The position numbers and the translations under genes were made by a program. Positions 36,201-46,190 of a DNA stretch of 64,000 nucleotides are shown piece after piece (the first letter of the stretch is position 1; every line of letters begins with the position of its first letter). This DNA comes from Trileptium ribeirensis (Eukaryota; Nematoda; Enoplea; Enoplida; Thoracostomopsidae). The stretch lies in the NCBI GenBank assembly GCA_030248225.1, contig JASANE010029465.1, positions 1-64,000 of the forward strand. Direction: 5' to 3'. Below the pieces are notes generated by a model. That model was not told the DNA's origin. It saw nothing but the letters and a program-made list of their open reading frames with translations, and searched no databases.

Positions 36201-38695
36201 GCCGCTGCACATCGGACCGAGATTGTCGCGGTGTGTTTATTTGTATTGACGCCGTATGTACATGCCCGTGCGGGTACGAACCGGTCGGGCGAGACAATTG
36301 TTTGCGAGAGGCTTGTAAGTTTAATACAAAAGCAAATTTTTTATTACCTACTGGTAATGCGGTGTTCACGTTCTAATGTCCCCGTTGTTTGGAACTTTTG
36401 TCCCCTGTAGTCACGCGGCTACTATATACGCAGTAAGCTTCACACCCACACCGTAAATCAATTTCAAAGGGTGTACGATACACTCCTACAAGCCACATTT
36501 TCCGTATTTTACGGTATCATACACATCCTTAACTACAAATTGTCTCGCGAATTAACAAAATCGGACATTGTCTGTAGCCAATGCAGTTTATCAGTTTATT
36601 AGACAACTATGCTATGTAAGTTTTTTAATTCTTTAGCAAGGCATATTGTTTCAATTTGTATCTTGCTACTGTAAACTGAAGTGATGATGGAATACGGAGA
36701 TATTATTATGGGACACGCATTTATCTAAGTCACGTTGGTGTTTGTTACTTCTTCGGTTGAGCATCGTGTTCATCTGCGACGACTATTTACCACTTACAAT
36801 CAACGGGGTTAAAGGCAAACTACCTAGTTTGTGCGTACGACGATATATATTGCCTACCACCTTATTTTGACAATAACATCTGAAAATATGCTGATCCAAC
36901 TAAGTAACGCCACCGTTTAGTATAGACCGCTACTGATATGGTCCGTACCGACAGTTAGGTATAGTTACGTTTTAACGATTTCTTTGAACTGTCGCATTTT
37001 TCCATGTCCCAAAGATCAAGACCACTTACAACCTATGACTGTGTTTTTAAGATCAATATTGAAACATTTATTACAATGATATACATTATATCTAAGGTTA
37101 TTGTCTTGCATTTACAATGATGTGAAAATGCCACTGAAGGATACAAGGGGCAGACACGATTTGAAATGTAAGGGGAACTGCTTCATAGAACAGCTCTAGA
37201 CAAAATACATATAATGTAAAAAAGTGAAAACATGAAAAAATTCCAAAATATAAATTTATTGGTGTAGATACTGGCATATACATATTTATACCAAGTAGGC
37301 TTTTATTGTATAAATAGAGCTTCTGAAAGTTCTAAGCTACATATGCTAGTCTGCGAGGATGCAAAATCGTTTGAATTCTTGCCTTATTAAAAGATTACAT
37401 TTTGAACAGTGGCTTGGGCTGTTCACACCACTTCAAAAAGTGGGGGGACCAGTCGCCCTGTCCCGCTTATCTGCGCCTATGGATGGATACAATAGAAACC
37501 ACTATTACGTTGATCAGCTAAGCTATAGTGCATTGATTTTAGGTTGACAAATGGGCTCGGAGCTGTGAAAATATTTGGTTAACAGTATTTGTATAGTTTA
37601 TTCGCATGTAGCGTACTAAACGATATCTCAAAATCTATCCACCGTCTCAGAGTGAACATCAACTGCAGGAAGAGTACGTATAGAGATGGCGGCGTAGTTA
37701 CATTTTAACTGTCATTGTTTGTAAAAACTTCCGCACCAGTCATTGTTTGCCGTTCTGACATTGAACACAGTTGTTTTCAGTCTAAAATCTCAGAACAGAA
37801 TTTGGACGGCGAAGAATTCTCGCTTTTCATGGGGAAGTCGTCAACAATAAAGTTCACCTCTGCCAAACAATGTCCTTCTTTAACTCCTCTATCTCAGAAG
37901 CCCAGTAAATACCACAAAGGGAATCTGAATAGTAATGCTCTGGGCCGGCGAAGATCCGAACTGGCCTTTGTGACCTGAAGTTGTATCATTGATCCCCTAT
38001 TACCTACTCTTGACATTTTAAGTCTAAGTGGGCTTTTGGTCAAAGTTGAGTCAGCTTTACCAATGGTAGCATCTGGCATCTAACCGGATATCCTTTCTGG
38101 GGAATCGCGCCTTCGCGGGACCTATTAGATTTGTTAATAATAAGTCATTGCAGCTGAACTTATGCAGTTACCATTAGGTAGAATACGCACCAACTCAGCT
38201 GCTTTCAAAAGAGTATACCAAATCAGTGTACATATTACATCATAGCGATGTAGATGTAACTTTCATCATATTAGTGAATTCACATTTAGGCCCATATAGC
38301 CTTTAGGTACCGGACGTTGTAACGTTAGAAAAAGAACAGCTTAGAGCGACGAGGGATCGGGGTGCGGCAGCGCCCCGACTTAGGCTTAGTACATGGCTCA
38401 TATAGAAACCTTAGCTTAGGTTAAGACTAATGCGGCGTTTACGTTATAAGTTGCCCGCCACGTGGAAATTTTGTAAACATCCGGCTTAAAGGTTTAGGCT
38501 TAGTATATCGAGAACGGCATAGCATACATTTCATTTCCGCCCGTAAAGGTTACATTGACCCACATTTATATAAAACGTTGATACGCTGAAGCCAAAGCTT
38601 AATTTATTATATGAATATCTCTAACTGTTTTAGGGGCGAAAAGTATACCGAAAACCATCGAGGACGTACCAAACCTTATTCAAATCATCGGTTGA
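24172..38695 (+). CDS. Gene B: secreted EB-module / lustrin-type cysteine-rich protein
   Basis: Model: join(24172..24262, 24832..24981, 27844..27972, 29626..29652, 31169..31291, 35652..36314, 38634..38695), 1245 nt, 414 residues plus TGA. All six introns are phase 1, so every internal exon can be skipped without frame loss. Order: signal peptide, EB1, EB2, 9-residue linker, EB3, two lustrin-type repeats, EB4, EB5, tail. It has no transmembrane segment after the signal, so it is probably secreted. It is a paralogue of gene A about 3 kb upstream on the same strand. Function is not known; disulphide-rich surface, matrix or secreted roles are all possible. The frame is intact throughout. Confidence 0.82.
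24832..24981 (+). CDS. Gene B exon 2: EB module 1
   Basis: Acceptor gttaattttag and donor ccag|gtaata bracket 150 nt, phase 1-1. It encodes EQCWRDEDCYALNSIC, then HCECGPGF and MKCNP, the six EB cysteines. The loop before the last cysteine is longer than in the other modules. Confidence 0.85.
25042..25370. mobile_element. PIF/Harbinger-type MITE, copy 2
   Basis: Same terminal repeats as the copy at 13063 (tgcgacgttcacgt at left; right end complementary to tgcggggttcacgttataa), about 329 bp. It is flanked by TAA at 25039-25041 and 25371-25373. It lies in gene B intron 2, shortly after the donor of exon 2. Confidence 0.75.
25400..27030. other. Gene B intron 2, left-middle part
   Basis: AT-rich with no exon, RNA or repeat that I can name. 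A minus-strand ORF of 101 codons at 26232-26537 has no recognisable motif and lies inside the intron, so it is left uncalled. Confidence 0.4.
27038..27703. mobile_element. TTAA-flanked MITE, piggyBac-type candidate
   Basis: Inverted ends tcatttaccttaa (27038) and ttaaggtaaatgatc (27688-27702) enclose 666 bp, with similarity continuing inwards for about 45 bp. TTAA precedes the left end (27034-27037) and follows the right end (27704-27707). TTAA duplication is typical of piggyBac elements, and a decayed piggyBac-like transposase lies at 49250. The right end carries a few extra bases, so the boundary is approximate. Confidence 0.55.
27844..27972 (+). CDS. Gene B exon 3: EB module 2
   Basis: Acceptor tatatactttcag and donor ttca|gtatga, 129 nt, phase 1-1. 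It encodes ADCRTKCKPPLVCDEEYGEC, then VCPDGAEF and QCKF, six cysteines with a very short first spacing (C-x3-C). It is the equivalent of gene A exon 3. Confidence 0.85.
28137..28325. repeat. Dispersed repeat family R3, copy 2
   Basis: Shares with 6946-7145, in the same order, ccaggtaa, a gttatatcgttt block, gaaaaaggaacaccttacagcg, and the CTTAG-rich block ending tagtatatcgagaaccgc. It lies in gene B intron 3. Confidence 0.65.
28326..29625. other. Gene B intron 3, right part
   Basis: No exon recognised. 28900-29250 is somewhat GC-richer and may hold an old repeat, but no tRNA-type box, inverted ends or coding frame could be supported. Confidence 0.4.
29626..29652 (+). CDS. Gene B exon 4: 27-nt microexon
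   Basis: aatttaattacag|...|gtagaa brackets 27 nt that read DDSTSTGK in phase 1-1, keeping frame between EB2 and EB3. The composition (Asp/Ser/Thr/Gly) fits a flexible linker, possibly O-glycosylated. It is called only because frame, phase and both splice sites agree. Skipping it would leave the protein in frame. Confidence 0.5.
29653..31168. other. Gene B intron 4
   Basis: About 1.5 kb of AT-rich DNA with no exon, repeat or RNA gene that I can support. Confidence 0.45.
31169..31291 (+). CDS. Gene B exon 5: EB module 3
   Basis: Acceptor taataatttag and donor ccaa|gtatgt, 123 nt, phase 1-1. It encodes GPCETNLDCVQPFSQC, then KRCACQQNT and NRCVP, six EB cysteines. In gene A the corresponding module is fused to the large exon. 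Confidence 0.85.
31511..31915. mobile_element. MITE-like element with 131-bp internal duplication
   Basis: The right end (ctaaaatttgagcaaaaagt then gggcgtgtgaacacgcttta) is roughly complementary to the left end (gcgcaaacagttcgcttaaa). Inside, a block with gagataaaaatttgagctca at 31601 repeats at 31732, period 131 bp. Each block contains the palindrome tttgagctcaaa. A solo end of the same family lies near 10098 in gene A. Confidence 0.55.
31916..33665. other. Gene B intron 5, left part
   Basis: No exon found. 32265-32375 is a G-rich patch with repeated ggcagaggcaac words and a G run, out of character for the window. A minus ORF of 108 codons at 32395-32721 has no motif and is not called. Confidence 0.4.
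33670..34870. repeat. Short inverted and direct repeats split by element R4
   Basis: Words such as gctgttagaaac, gtctcttaca and taagagacaaaagtttctaa, in both orientations, form degenerate repeats of about 30 bp at 33670-33830 and again at 34685-34870. The R4 element sits between the halves, which suggests it inserted into one array. Confidence 0.55.
33830..34685. mobile_element. Dispersed element R4, copy 2 (longer form)
   Basis: The same ordered blocks as 11330-11985, from cgagtgggacgagaatttta to gcaagcgagcttcacta. It carries about 240 additional bases after cttctgcttc (34381-34628). No coding frame of note was seen. It lies in gene B intron 5. Confidence 0.75.
34875..35500 (-). mobile_element. 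Truncated LINE (CR1/Jockey-like), 3' end
   Basis: The minus-strand ORF 35496-35020 ends with a C-terminus typical of CR1/L2/Jockey-type LINE reverse transcriptases: FSFIAPLLWNNLPRALRDS, then TFKSRLKTYLF, preceded by a TPR-x-N motif. Downstream on the minus strand follow the common LINE tail (a gcgctttt..gcgccc..tatata block, read on the + strand as tatatagcgcccttttcgcc) and a short (ATT)n tail. The catalytic core is absent, so it is a 5'-truncated insertion. An 18/20 hairpin lies inside at 35342-35419. Confidence 0.75.
35652..36314 (+). CDS. Gene B exon 6: two lustrin-type repeats, EB4, EB5
   Basis: Acceptor gagtttttttag, donor ggctt|gtaagt, 663 nt, phase 1-1. It encodes CPDQTLPRGTC, then FQC..GLCCPLHCPYG, then HLC..RLCCPRPC (lustrin-like blocks), EB4 (CVADAQC, GTCHCKPGF) and EB5 (CTSDRDC, VCTCPCGY). 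The protein and exon are clear paralogues of gene A exon 4 without EB3 and without its long spacer. The GC content is visibly higher than in the neighbouring intron sequence. Confidence 0.9.
36358..36600. mobile_element. PIF/Harbinger-type MITE, half copy
   Basis: After TAA at 36355, tgcggtgttcacgttctaat and about 240 further bases match the reverse complement of the right half of the copy at 62336. The other half is missing. It begins only 41 bp after the donor of gene B exon 6. Confidence 0.65.
36601..38300. other. Gene B intron 6, middle part
   Basis: No exon, RNA or repeat recognised. Several ORFs of 60 to 87 codons are without motifs. Confidence 0.4.
38303..38555. repeat. Dispersed repeat family R3, copy 3, with nested MITE end
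   Basis: The R3 blocks (gaaaaagaacagcttagagc; tagtatatcgagaacggc) are interrupted after ttaagac by TAA plus about 50 bp of Harbinger-type MITE end (tgcggcgtttacgttata, from 38431). The MITE therefore came after R3. Confidence 0.65.
38634..38695 (+). CDS. Gene B terminal exon
   Basis: Acceptor aactgttttag, phase 1, encodes AKSIPKTIEDVPNLIQIIG and TGA at 38693-38695. Cysteine-free and short like the tail of gene A, ending in a small hydrophobic patch. AATAAA occurs at 39022-39027. Confidence 0.65.
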
Positions 38696-39695
38696 TCGGC
38701 ATTGAAAGTAAAATCTAATTGGTAGCAGTCAAAGGATGCCGGTACTAGCATGTAAATCCAAAATTGGATGAAATGCATACTGATACATATCGTCGCAATG
38801 GCAATACTATTATTGTATACATATTATCTGCTACGACTAACTGTTATTATACAAATCGTCGCCCCAGAACCAAAAAGAAACGTAACTCCATATTTTAAAA
38901 ATTTTGTATATATTATATACATGTAGGTTTGTTATGAGAACACCTTTAGCATAATGATCCGGTAAACTTTTTGAAGTATTAATGGAGTTGTAACAAAAAT
39001 TAAATATCTATATATACATGTAATAAATGGTAGTTGTTTTTAATATGCTCGATAATATAGACAATGTTTATATGGAGTGAAAAATTTATGCTTTCGTTAA
39101 TTTACTCAATATGAATTTTTGACATGCACAGTAAAAATTTAGAGCTCGTCACTGTAGCTAGATGCTTCGTCGGGACGGGTACCGTTAATCTTAACAACTA
39201 TTGGCTGACCTGATAAATACATCGCAGCGCATAGCTAATATACTCGTTTAATTAATAATTTCTCATTAATTAAATCAGGTCCGTTTCTACCATTACTGAC
39301 AACACATGCAACATTTGCTTAAACTATAGCCAGGAAAATCGTTTGCACCTTTTACGAAGCAAAACTCTGATTTCGAGATAAAATCAACAGTATCCGGCTA
39401 ACCGACAAGCTAAAGGAGCACTGTTGTGAAACCAAACCAGTACTAATCCATAATATAGATTCTGGGCCCAAAATAACACTTATTTCGTACTCGTAGGAAA
39501 ACATAGGTGATATTAGTAAACAGACTAAAGGTACGTCATAATCTGTCAAAATTTAAATCAAATAGCATTAGACAATCACACGATTTAGTAACAACAGCAA
39601 TACTTCATAATTGTGACGCAAAATTGATTGTTTTGGCCGTAGAGGATATTGCTAGATTAAAAATTTTTGGCCGTAGGTTATTGCAAATTGAATCA
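38696..39695. other. No gene recognised downstream of gene B
   Basis: AT-rich 3' flank of gene B. It contains an AATAAA at 39022-39027 that could be its polyadenylation signal. ORFs of 64 to 65 codons have no motif. Confidence 0.4.
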
Positions 39696-39699
39696 AATT

Positions 39700-40760
39700 A
39701 GGCTCAAAATACGCAAAATATGGCTCATTTTGTCAGCATCCTGGTGCCTAGCTCGATTTGGTGCAAAGAAGCAAAATATTGAGCTCAGTTCGAACCTACA
39801 AGTTTAGTTCTGACTGGTCCATCTTGTCACGCCAACTCAGATATTTCTAACATTGAGTCAAGTACTTTTTCATTTCATTCCTTTCTGTAAGATATCAAAA
39901 GTTTCGAATATAACAAAGATAAAACATATCCAAAGAAATCTGAGTATACAAAAATGAATTTTTTACAAATAATTTGTCCCACTATAGTCCATAAAAATAA
40001 TTAATACATTAACTACTAAACTGTCTTCCAAAATCGAACGCCTTCAATAATTGCCATGTGACAATAGTTTGACAAATCAAGCAGAAAAATTAAGGTGCAA
40101 AGTTGACCCAACATTTTGGCTCAAATATTAAGCCAAGTTAGGTTCGTTTTACAGCCTTTTTTGAGCCAAAGTATTGGCCCAAACTGAGCCAAAGTGTGGC
40201 TCAATTATTTAGACTCAGAGAATAAGCAGTTACAGGCTCTAGAGTTAATGTTCGCAATCCAGCAATCACGCTGAGCCAGCAACTAGGATCATTATCTGAT
40301 ATTTACTTTGGATGATTCAAAAAATAAGTCCGCAAAGCCAGCATAACTTTAAGCCAAAACGTTGAGCCAAAACGTTTGTGAGTTAATTTTTCTGTTTGAT
40401 TTGTCGAACAGCTATTTGGCAACTATTGAAGACGTCCGATTTTAAAACAGTTTTGTAGTTATATTATTGCAATATTTAGATAATTTTGTGTAAAAGCTTC
40501 CTTTATATACTCAGATTTCCCATGTTATATACCGTCTTTGGTGTATTCGAAATTTTTGATGACTTTACAAAAGAGATAAGAAACGAAAAAACACTTCGAC
40601 TAAATTTTCGGAACTTGACTCATCTCCGTTTGAACTACGACATGGGTCAGCTTGAGACAATACTTTGACTTTAGAATTTGGCTTGAATGAAACCTAGCTC
40701 AAATTTTGGGTCGCTTTGATTAAAAATGAGACAGGCTGCAGGAGGCTCAGAAAAACTCCA
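39700..40760. mobile_element. Fold-back element with arms of about 0.5 kb
   Basis: Long imperfect inverted repeat centred near 40228. Paired segments include 39905-39950 with 40510-40550 (tttcgaata...aaatctgagtata), 40010-40060 with 40400-40465 (taactac..aaactg, ttcaatar-ttgcca) and 40072-40096 with 40383-40407 (gacaaatcaa.cagaaaaatt). Both arms carry many gagccaaa/tttggctc words. No transposase is encoded. It could be a very large MITE or a fold-back transposon. Confidence 0.7.
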
Positions 40761-43095
40761 GAGTTTGGCTGTTTCTAAGCCAAATCTGGCTCAGTGATTT
40801 TTCAGAGTTGATTTTGACGCAGCTTTCAACGCCTCAATTAGTTTACGTATTGTGCAATGTTTTAACCTAATATCTAGCTTAATTGTGCTTAATTTGTAGC
40901 ATATTGCAAACTTTTAGCAGTTTGATGTTTAACATTAAGCTTTATTAATGCTAACATTTAAGCATAGCTAATGCCAAACCAAAGATAAAAAGCTACTGTA
41001 TACTTAACAAAATTATCGTCGAATTTTAAGCATATATGTATACAATTAATTGCAAAATATTATTGCTAATTGCAAGCAAAATATTATGTTACCCATTTTA
41101 TGTCCTCATTTAGTTATTCCGCATAACTGGAAATGTTTATATTAAATAAGTAGCATGGGTTCTTATTTAGTATATAGCAAAGCAAAGATCTGCAAGATAT
41201 TTAGGGCATATATTTTTGCATAAAAATAAACATAATAATTATATAGCTAGAATAAAAATCTTTTGAAAGTATATTTTAACTTCAAGTTTCGAGTCAGCGA
41301 CCATAAATTTTCACCCAATAAACACTTGAGTGCACGACACCTGACAAACCCCCTTCCTGTAACCTAAAATTTCTGTAGGAGGCGTTGGTGATTTGCGCGA
41401 CATGATGGACGTAAGGAATAATGACCAGGGTACGCAATAATACGTATTACTCTGCTCTCAAAATTCATAGTATTTATGCACTAGAAAGAAAAAATTTCGA
41501 ATCGGTTCGTTCGAAACTAAATCAAAACGCCCTCTCCCAAAATCTAAAACGGTTTATCAGATGGCATCATCGGCATCCTACTAAGCGGTGCCCATACGGG
41601 CCGACTTGCTCGGTTCTCAAGGTAGAGGAAGCCATGCACCTAGTCGCAGGGAATTGATTTGCTTAGCAGGCCGCAGGCGGGCTTTGCCAGAGTTTTCCAC
41701 ATGACCCCTTTAAGTTGCGAACGTTAGACACGGGAGTCAATCCATTAGGCCTATGTATAGGTAATAAGACAGACTCGTCGTTCTCCATCCGTTACACAAT
41801 GATGCCTAAATTTTGTACCTGATATGGCTTGAACAATCTTAGTGCGTACGGTAATTCTTACTCATAAACAAGTTAAAATTTTCTTACAAAGTTCACTAGA
41901 AGGCCCCGACAGTTCACGAGAAGGCCCAACACTTAGGAGATAGTTATGGTTTTTGCTTCAATTTTCGCGATCTATCAGATATGAATGAATTTGGGTAGCT
42001 TTGTCGACGAATTTGATTAAAGCTCAAAACTTGAGGAAGGTCGTGTAATATATATTTGAAATCTTTTGACGTGTACTGCGGAATTTTTAAATGGCGCCTT
42101 CGCTGGCCCGAATGTCCCTGTCTTTCTCTACCTTCCTATCGGATGAGGTACTAGAAGATTCAACAAATACTTGTTGATTTGGAGCAGAATTTTAAGGAAA
42201 CTGCTCCACATAACTCAAATTTTTGTCATTCCTCAACAACGTTATCGTTGGGTGTTTTTCTTTTCATTTCTTACGAAACGCAAACAGCAGCGATTTATTT
42301 TAAGCTTTAGATGGCTTCTTACACATTTATTTGATGATGTTTGGCTGTAGCCTTGCCTGGCTTATCGGCACTGGTAAACTATATCTAAAGCTCGTCGGTT
42401 AAAATAGATCTATTTTGATCATTTGATCACTGGTCATACTTTGTGGACTAGCGATTTCGGTGTCAACGACAACGCACACACCCGGTGACACATTCTGTGC
42501 TCATTTTTGATCGGCATCCGGGAAGTAAGGTACCTGTGTAACTTGATGGCTGAAATCAGAAGCCTCATTCGTGCTTTATTAAGAATTAAAGGCATAGTTT
42601 TAGTTGAGAATTTTCCGGTAGGGATTATAATTTTAAGAGCCACAAAGTAGGTGGCGTTCTTGAAATGTATATATCATTCATAATTGGAGCTTTGGATTTG
42701 TCCCTCAAAGTGCTAGGTATCCCAGGTTTGCTCGGTACTGCCGTAGGGATTAGCAAAGCCTACTCGCTCTAAGTAGTATTTACCTTAAGGATCTACATCC
42801 AATTTCTGACCAAGCACTAGGCCCAAGGCCAATGAGATTTGAAAACTGAATAAAAAGAAAATGTTTGTATTTATTGTTTTGATTTTGTATTGACACCGGC
42901 ATTTTCATTTAAGGTCAGAGGTAAAGTGTAATTTTACTTTTAGTTAAAGCTCGTCGTTAACTGATTACAACGGTTTTGATATGATCAGCAAATCATCATA
43001 CTGCTCAGTTCTATCAGGCTCATTTTCTATCTTTGCCATGGCACATGCAGTGTTCCTTGAGTCTAAGTCCAGCCTGGATTTGACATTTATTCACC
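40761..43095. other. No gene recognised
   Basis: AT-rich, becoming GC-richer towards 43 kb where the retrotransposon starts. ORFs up to 78 codons are without motifs. Parts of 41290-42900 may be decayed transposon sequence but I could not assign any. Confidence 0.4.
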
Positions 43096-43129
43096 TTTGT
43101 GATCTACGGACCTTGGTCGGTAACTGCTA

Positions 43130-44300
43130 TAAAATCACATGAAACAGCCCCCAAAGACGATCCGGGCGTTACAATCGAACAACGACACCCATGCCAGCCC
43201 AAAAGGATGGACGTTGTTGGTTTCATCAGCAATTCGGAAGGAACGCCACCAAGTGCCGAATGCCATGTTCCGTGTCGGGAAATGGCAATGCGGGGCACTA
43301 GGGACGACGAGTCGTGCCGCTCACGTCAACAATCAAAGTCGTTTATTCTCCATCACCGAGCGCACCACGGGGTCGCAGTTCCTTGTTGACACGGGGGCGC
43401 AAATATCGTGGTCAAAGCCTCTCCTGGTGATCGACGACAAAACCACACGACTGCCCCGTTGAAGGCTGCGAACGGCTCCGTCATCCTAACCTATGGTCAA
43501 CGATCAATCACGCTTGATCTTGGCATCAAACGCACCATCCGTTGGGTGTTCATCATCGCCGACGTGGCTCACTCAATCATTGGTGCCGAGCTGCTGTTGC
43601 ATTTCTACCTGTTGCCCGACGTCCGCCGAGCGCAACTCCATGATGCGATCACCCTGTTGTCTGTCGACGGCGTTCGAGCGACTCAAAGAAGCCTTCGCAA
43701 TACAACAGTCAGCAAAATCTCGACATCGGTGTACGAAGACATTGTACAGGAATTCCCCACGTTGACGACCGCTACGAAGACTGGGCCGGGTGTCAAACAC
43801 AATGTTCAGCACCATATTACAACAAAGGGTCCTGCTGTTTTTGCACGAGCAAGATGACTAGCTCTAGACAAACTCCTACAAGCCAGATCCGAATTCGATC
43901 ATATGCTTGAATTGGGAATCATACGACCGTCATCAAGCCGAATCTCATCAGCCCTTCATATGGTACCACAATTCAATGGGGATTGGCGACCTTGTGGAGA
44001 TTATCGCACAGTCAACAACGCTAGAGTCCCCGGTGGAATACATTCAAAGTTGTGAAGCGCGGTTCAAAATATTACACACTCATGCTGGGGAGCCGTAAAG
44101 ACGCCTTTGCGATCGACCGACTCAAGCCGGCTTTTACCGACGGTCATACCGCTGACGACAATGTCGTTGAAACCGATCCAAGACGATGACGAGTGCAATC
44201 ATCGGTACGATTCGATTCAACCGGAGTTTCTTCTGAAGGCGGCCTGGTTATCAAATTGCTCGGTTGACATGACGACGATAGCAGCCGTCTCGGAATCAGA
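43130..44300 (+). mobile_element. Ty3/gypsy retrotransposon, internally deleted and frameshifted
   Basis: In order on the + strand: a Gag zinc-finger-like motif CWFHQQFG..ATKCRMPC (about 43213-43270); an aspartic protease FLVDTGAQIS (43376-43405) followed by the typical IGAELL block; and the start of reverse transcriptase (LGIIRPSSSRISSALHMVPQ, then DWRPCGDYRTVNN, about 43905-44030). The sequence then jumps to an integrase C-terminus ending AIDRLKPAF (about 44100-44145). RT core, RNase H and the integrase core are missing. Frames shift between the blocks, so it is dead. It is GC-richer than the surroundings. Confidence 0.85.
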
Positions 44301-44319
44301 AGCTTGATCATTTCAATCT

Positions 44320-44540
44320 GCTGTAAAACTCTGATTTGACAAATAGTGACGAGCGTGTAAAAATCTGATTAGTCGAAAAATAATGTTCAAAATTTTAAAT
44401 TGCTGTAATACACTGATTGGTTTAGACCGTGTACAATTTTTGTATATAAAGCTGATGGACTGCGAAGTAAAAGGACTTGTCTCGTTTTATTATATTCACG
44501 ATATATGTTAAAAGATGACACAATTACATTTGAAACTCAT
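44320..44540 (+). mobile_element. Possible 3' LTR of the gypsy remnant
   Basis: Directly after the coding remnant comes an AT-rich stretch with TATATAAAG (about 44440) and a downstream tgtctcgtttt block, the layout of an LTR promoter. No second copy was found in the window, so the LTR identity is only inferred from position. Confidence 0.3.
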
Positions 44541-45580
44541 AATGCATAACCGTCGTTTTATGTTATGTATTGATATGCTACAAAGCGTCATATGCGTCTA
44601 ACATTTTGGAAGTTATCATATGTATTTTGGCTATGTAAAGGTTAGCTTAGAAAAACCTTGTGTGGCAGCAACATTTGCATTAAAAAGTATTTCAAAACAC
44701 GTAGCGAACATGAAGTTAACTTGTGCAAGCCTTGTTCCAAAATTTTACATAATAAACATAAACTTTGTTATATCGTAACATTTGTTACCTTGTATATAAT
44801 ATATATACGAAATGTGCAATCAATATCTTTGTATCTGCTCGAACTTTATGGTGTTTATCGATATCATTTTGGATAGCAATTCAACCTCTTATTTGTGTAA
44901 TGTGTGCTAAATGTCGTTTAAGCTGCAGAGTTGTCAAAACAGTTTTTAAAAATATCGGTAAGCTAGAACTGTTTTTGGTTGCTACGTAGCTGCACATTTT
45001 GAATTGCCAAAAATGCACTAAATTAGTATATATTTTGAACTATTCAACAATTTCGGCTGATACTCGCTCATTTTATAAGTTGATGCTCAAGAGTGGCTTA
45101 TGTGACGGAATTTAATATATACTAGTCTTCGGTATGCAAGTCGGTTCATCAATTTTGAGACTAGAAGTTGCACTTTAAAAAAAATCAAGTCTTCTCCCTG
45201 GTTGATTATCTAGGGCTGCTGACATAACACTACTACCATAATGACATGCATTATGCAGTTGAACAAAATCAGAAAGCAAATATCACACCCGATAACTGTG
45301 ACAAAAAATGATTTTACTATCATGACTAATAACTAGTAACACGTAAACGTGGGTGACGGAGGCATGGTGGTTAACAACGGCGTGAATAGTGCATACAGCT
45401 TGTGGAATTTCTAACATTTTTGGTAACAATAATAAGAGGAAGACATGAAAACGTCTAGTTATTTATACAGTAGAATGACAATACATCTATCAAGTTGTAC
45501 CCATCAATGAAATTTAGTCCAAATCGGCCGAGTCATTCAAAAGTTATAACACACTTAATAATTTTTCACTCATTTTTAAG
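44541..45580. other. No gene recognised
   Basis: AT-rich DNA between the retrotransposon and the 161-bp tandem repeat. No motif-bearing ORF or RNA gene. Confidence 0.4.
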
Positions 45581-45589
45581 ACACTTTGC

Positions 45590-46190
45590 TTAATTTTAAG
45601 AGAATTTATAAAGGTAAGTAGATCACTCGTATACAGTCTTTTAGAAAACGTGAAGGTACATGTTATGTCAAAAAATGACCGAGATAGCACGAACGGTTGT
45701 CGAGATATGATGAACTTAGGTTTCCCTAAGTCAATTTTAAGAGAATTTGCTTAATTTTTAAGGAAAGAGATGAAATACGTCAATCAGCTATATACAGCTG
45801 TTTAGAAAACGTGAAAATACATTTTATGTAAAAAAATCGCCGAAATAGCACGAACGGTTGTCGAGATGCGGTGAAAAAGCTGAAAAAATGGCAAAAATCC
45901 CTAAGTTTGAGCAACATTTGCTTAATTTTGAGTACAAAGCAATTTTCGTAGAAAAAAGTGCTCAATGAAAGGGCACTCCGCAAGAGAATATGCAACACGA
46001 AGAAAAAAAAATTCTAAAATCGGCCCAGGCGTTCAACCTGCAGACCTGTCTGTGACAAACAAAAAAAGTCACAGAGAAAATTGAAATTTTGCGTCTAGTA
46101 TATTGATATATATAAAGTTAAATGTACGCCTCCGGCTGCGACTCGCCACCTTCGGTGGCTCGTCTTGCCTCCGTCAATTACATTACACAC
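45590..46190. repeat. 161-bp tandem duplication with a TE-like tail
   Basis: cacgaacggttgtcgagat at 45688 repeats at 45849 (period 161) within two diverged units that each contain gcttaatttt and gtttagaaaacgtgaa. It ends in atcggcccaggcgttcaacc, a wording common near the 3' ends of invertebrate transposons, then a gccaccttcggtggc hairpin (46145-46162) and a CA microsatellite. Confidence 0.6.
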
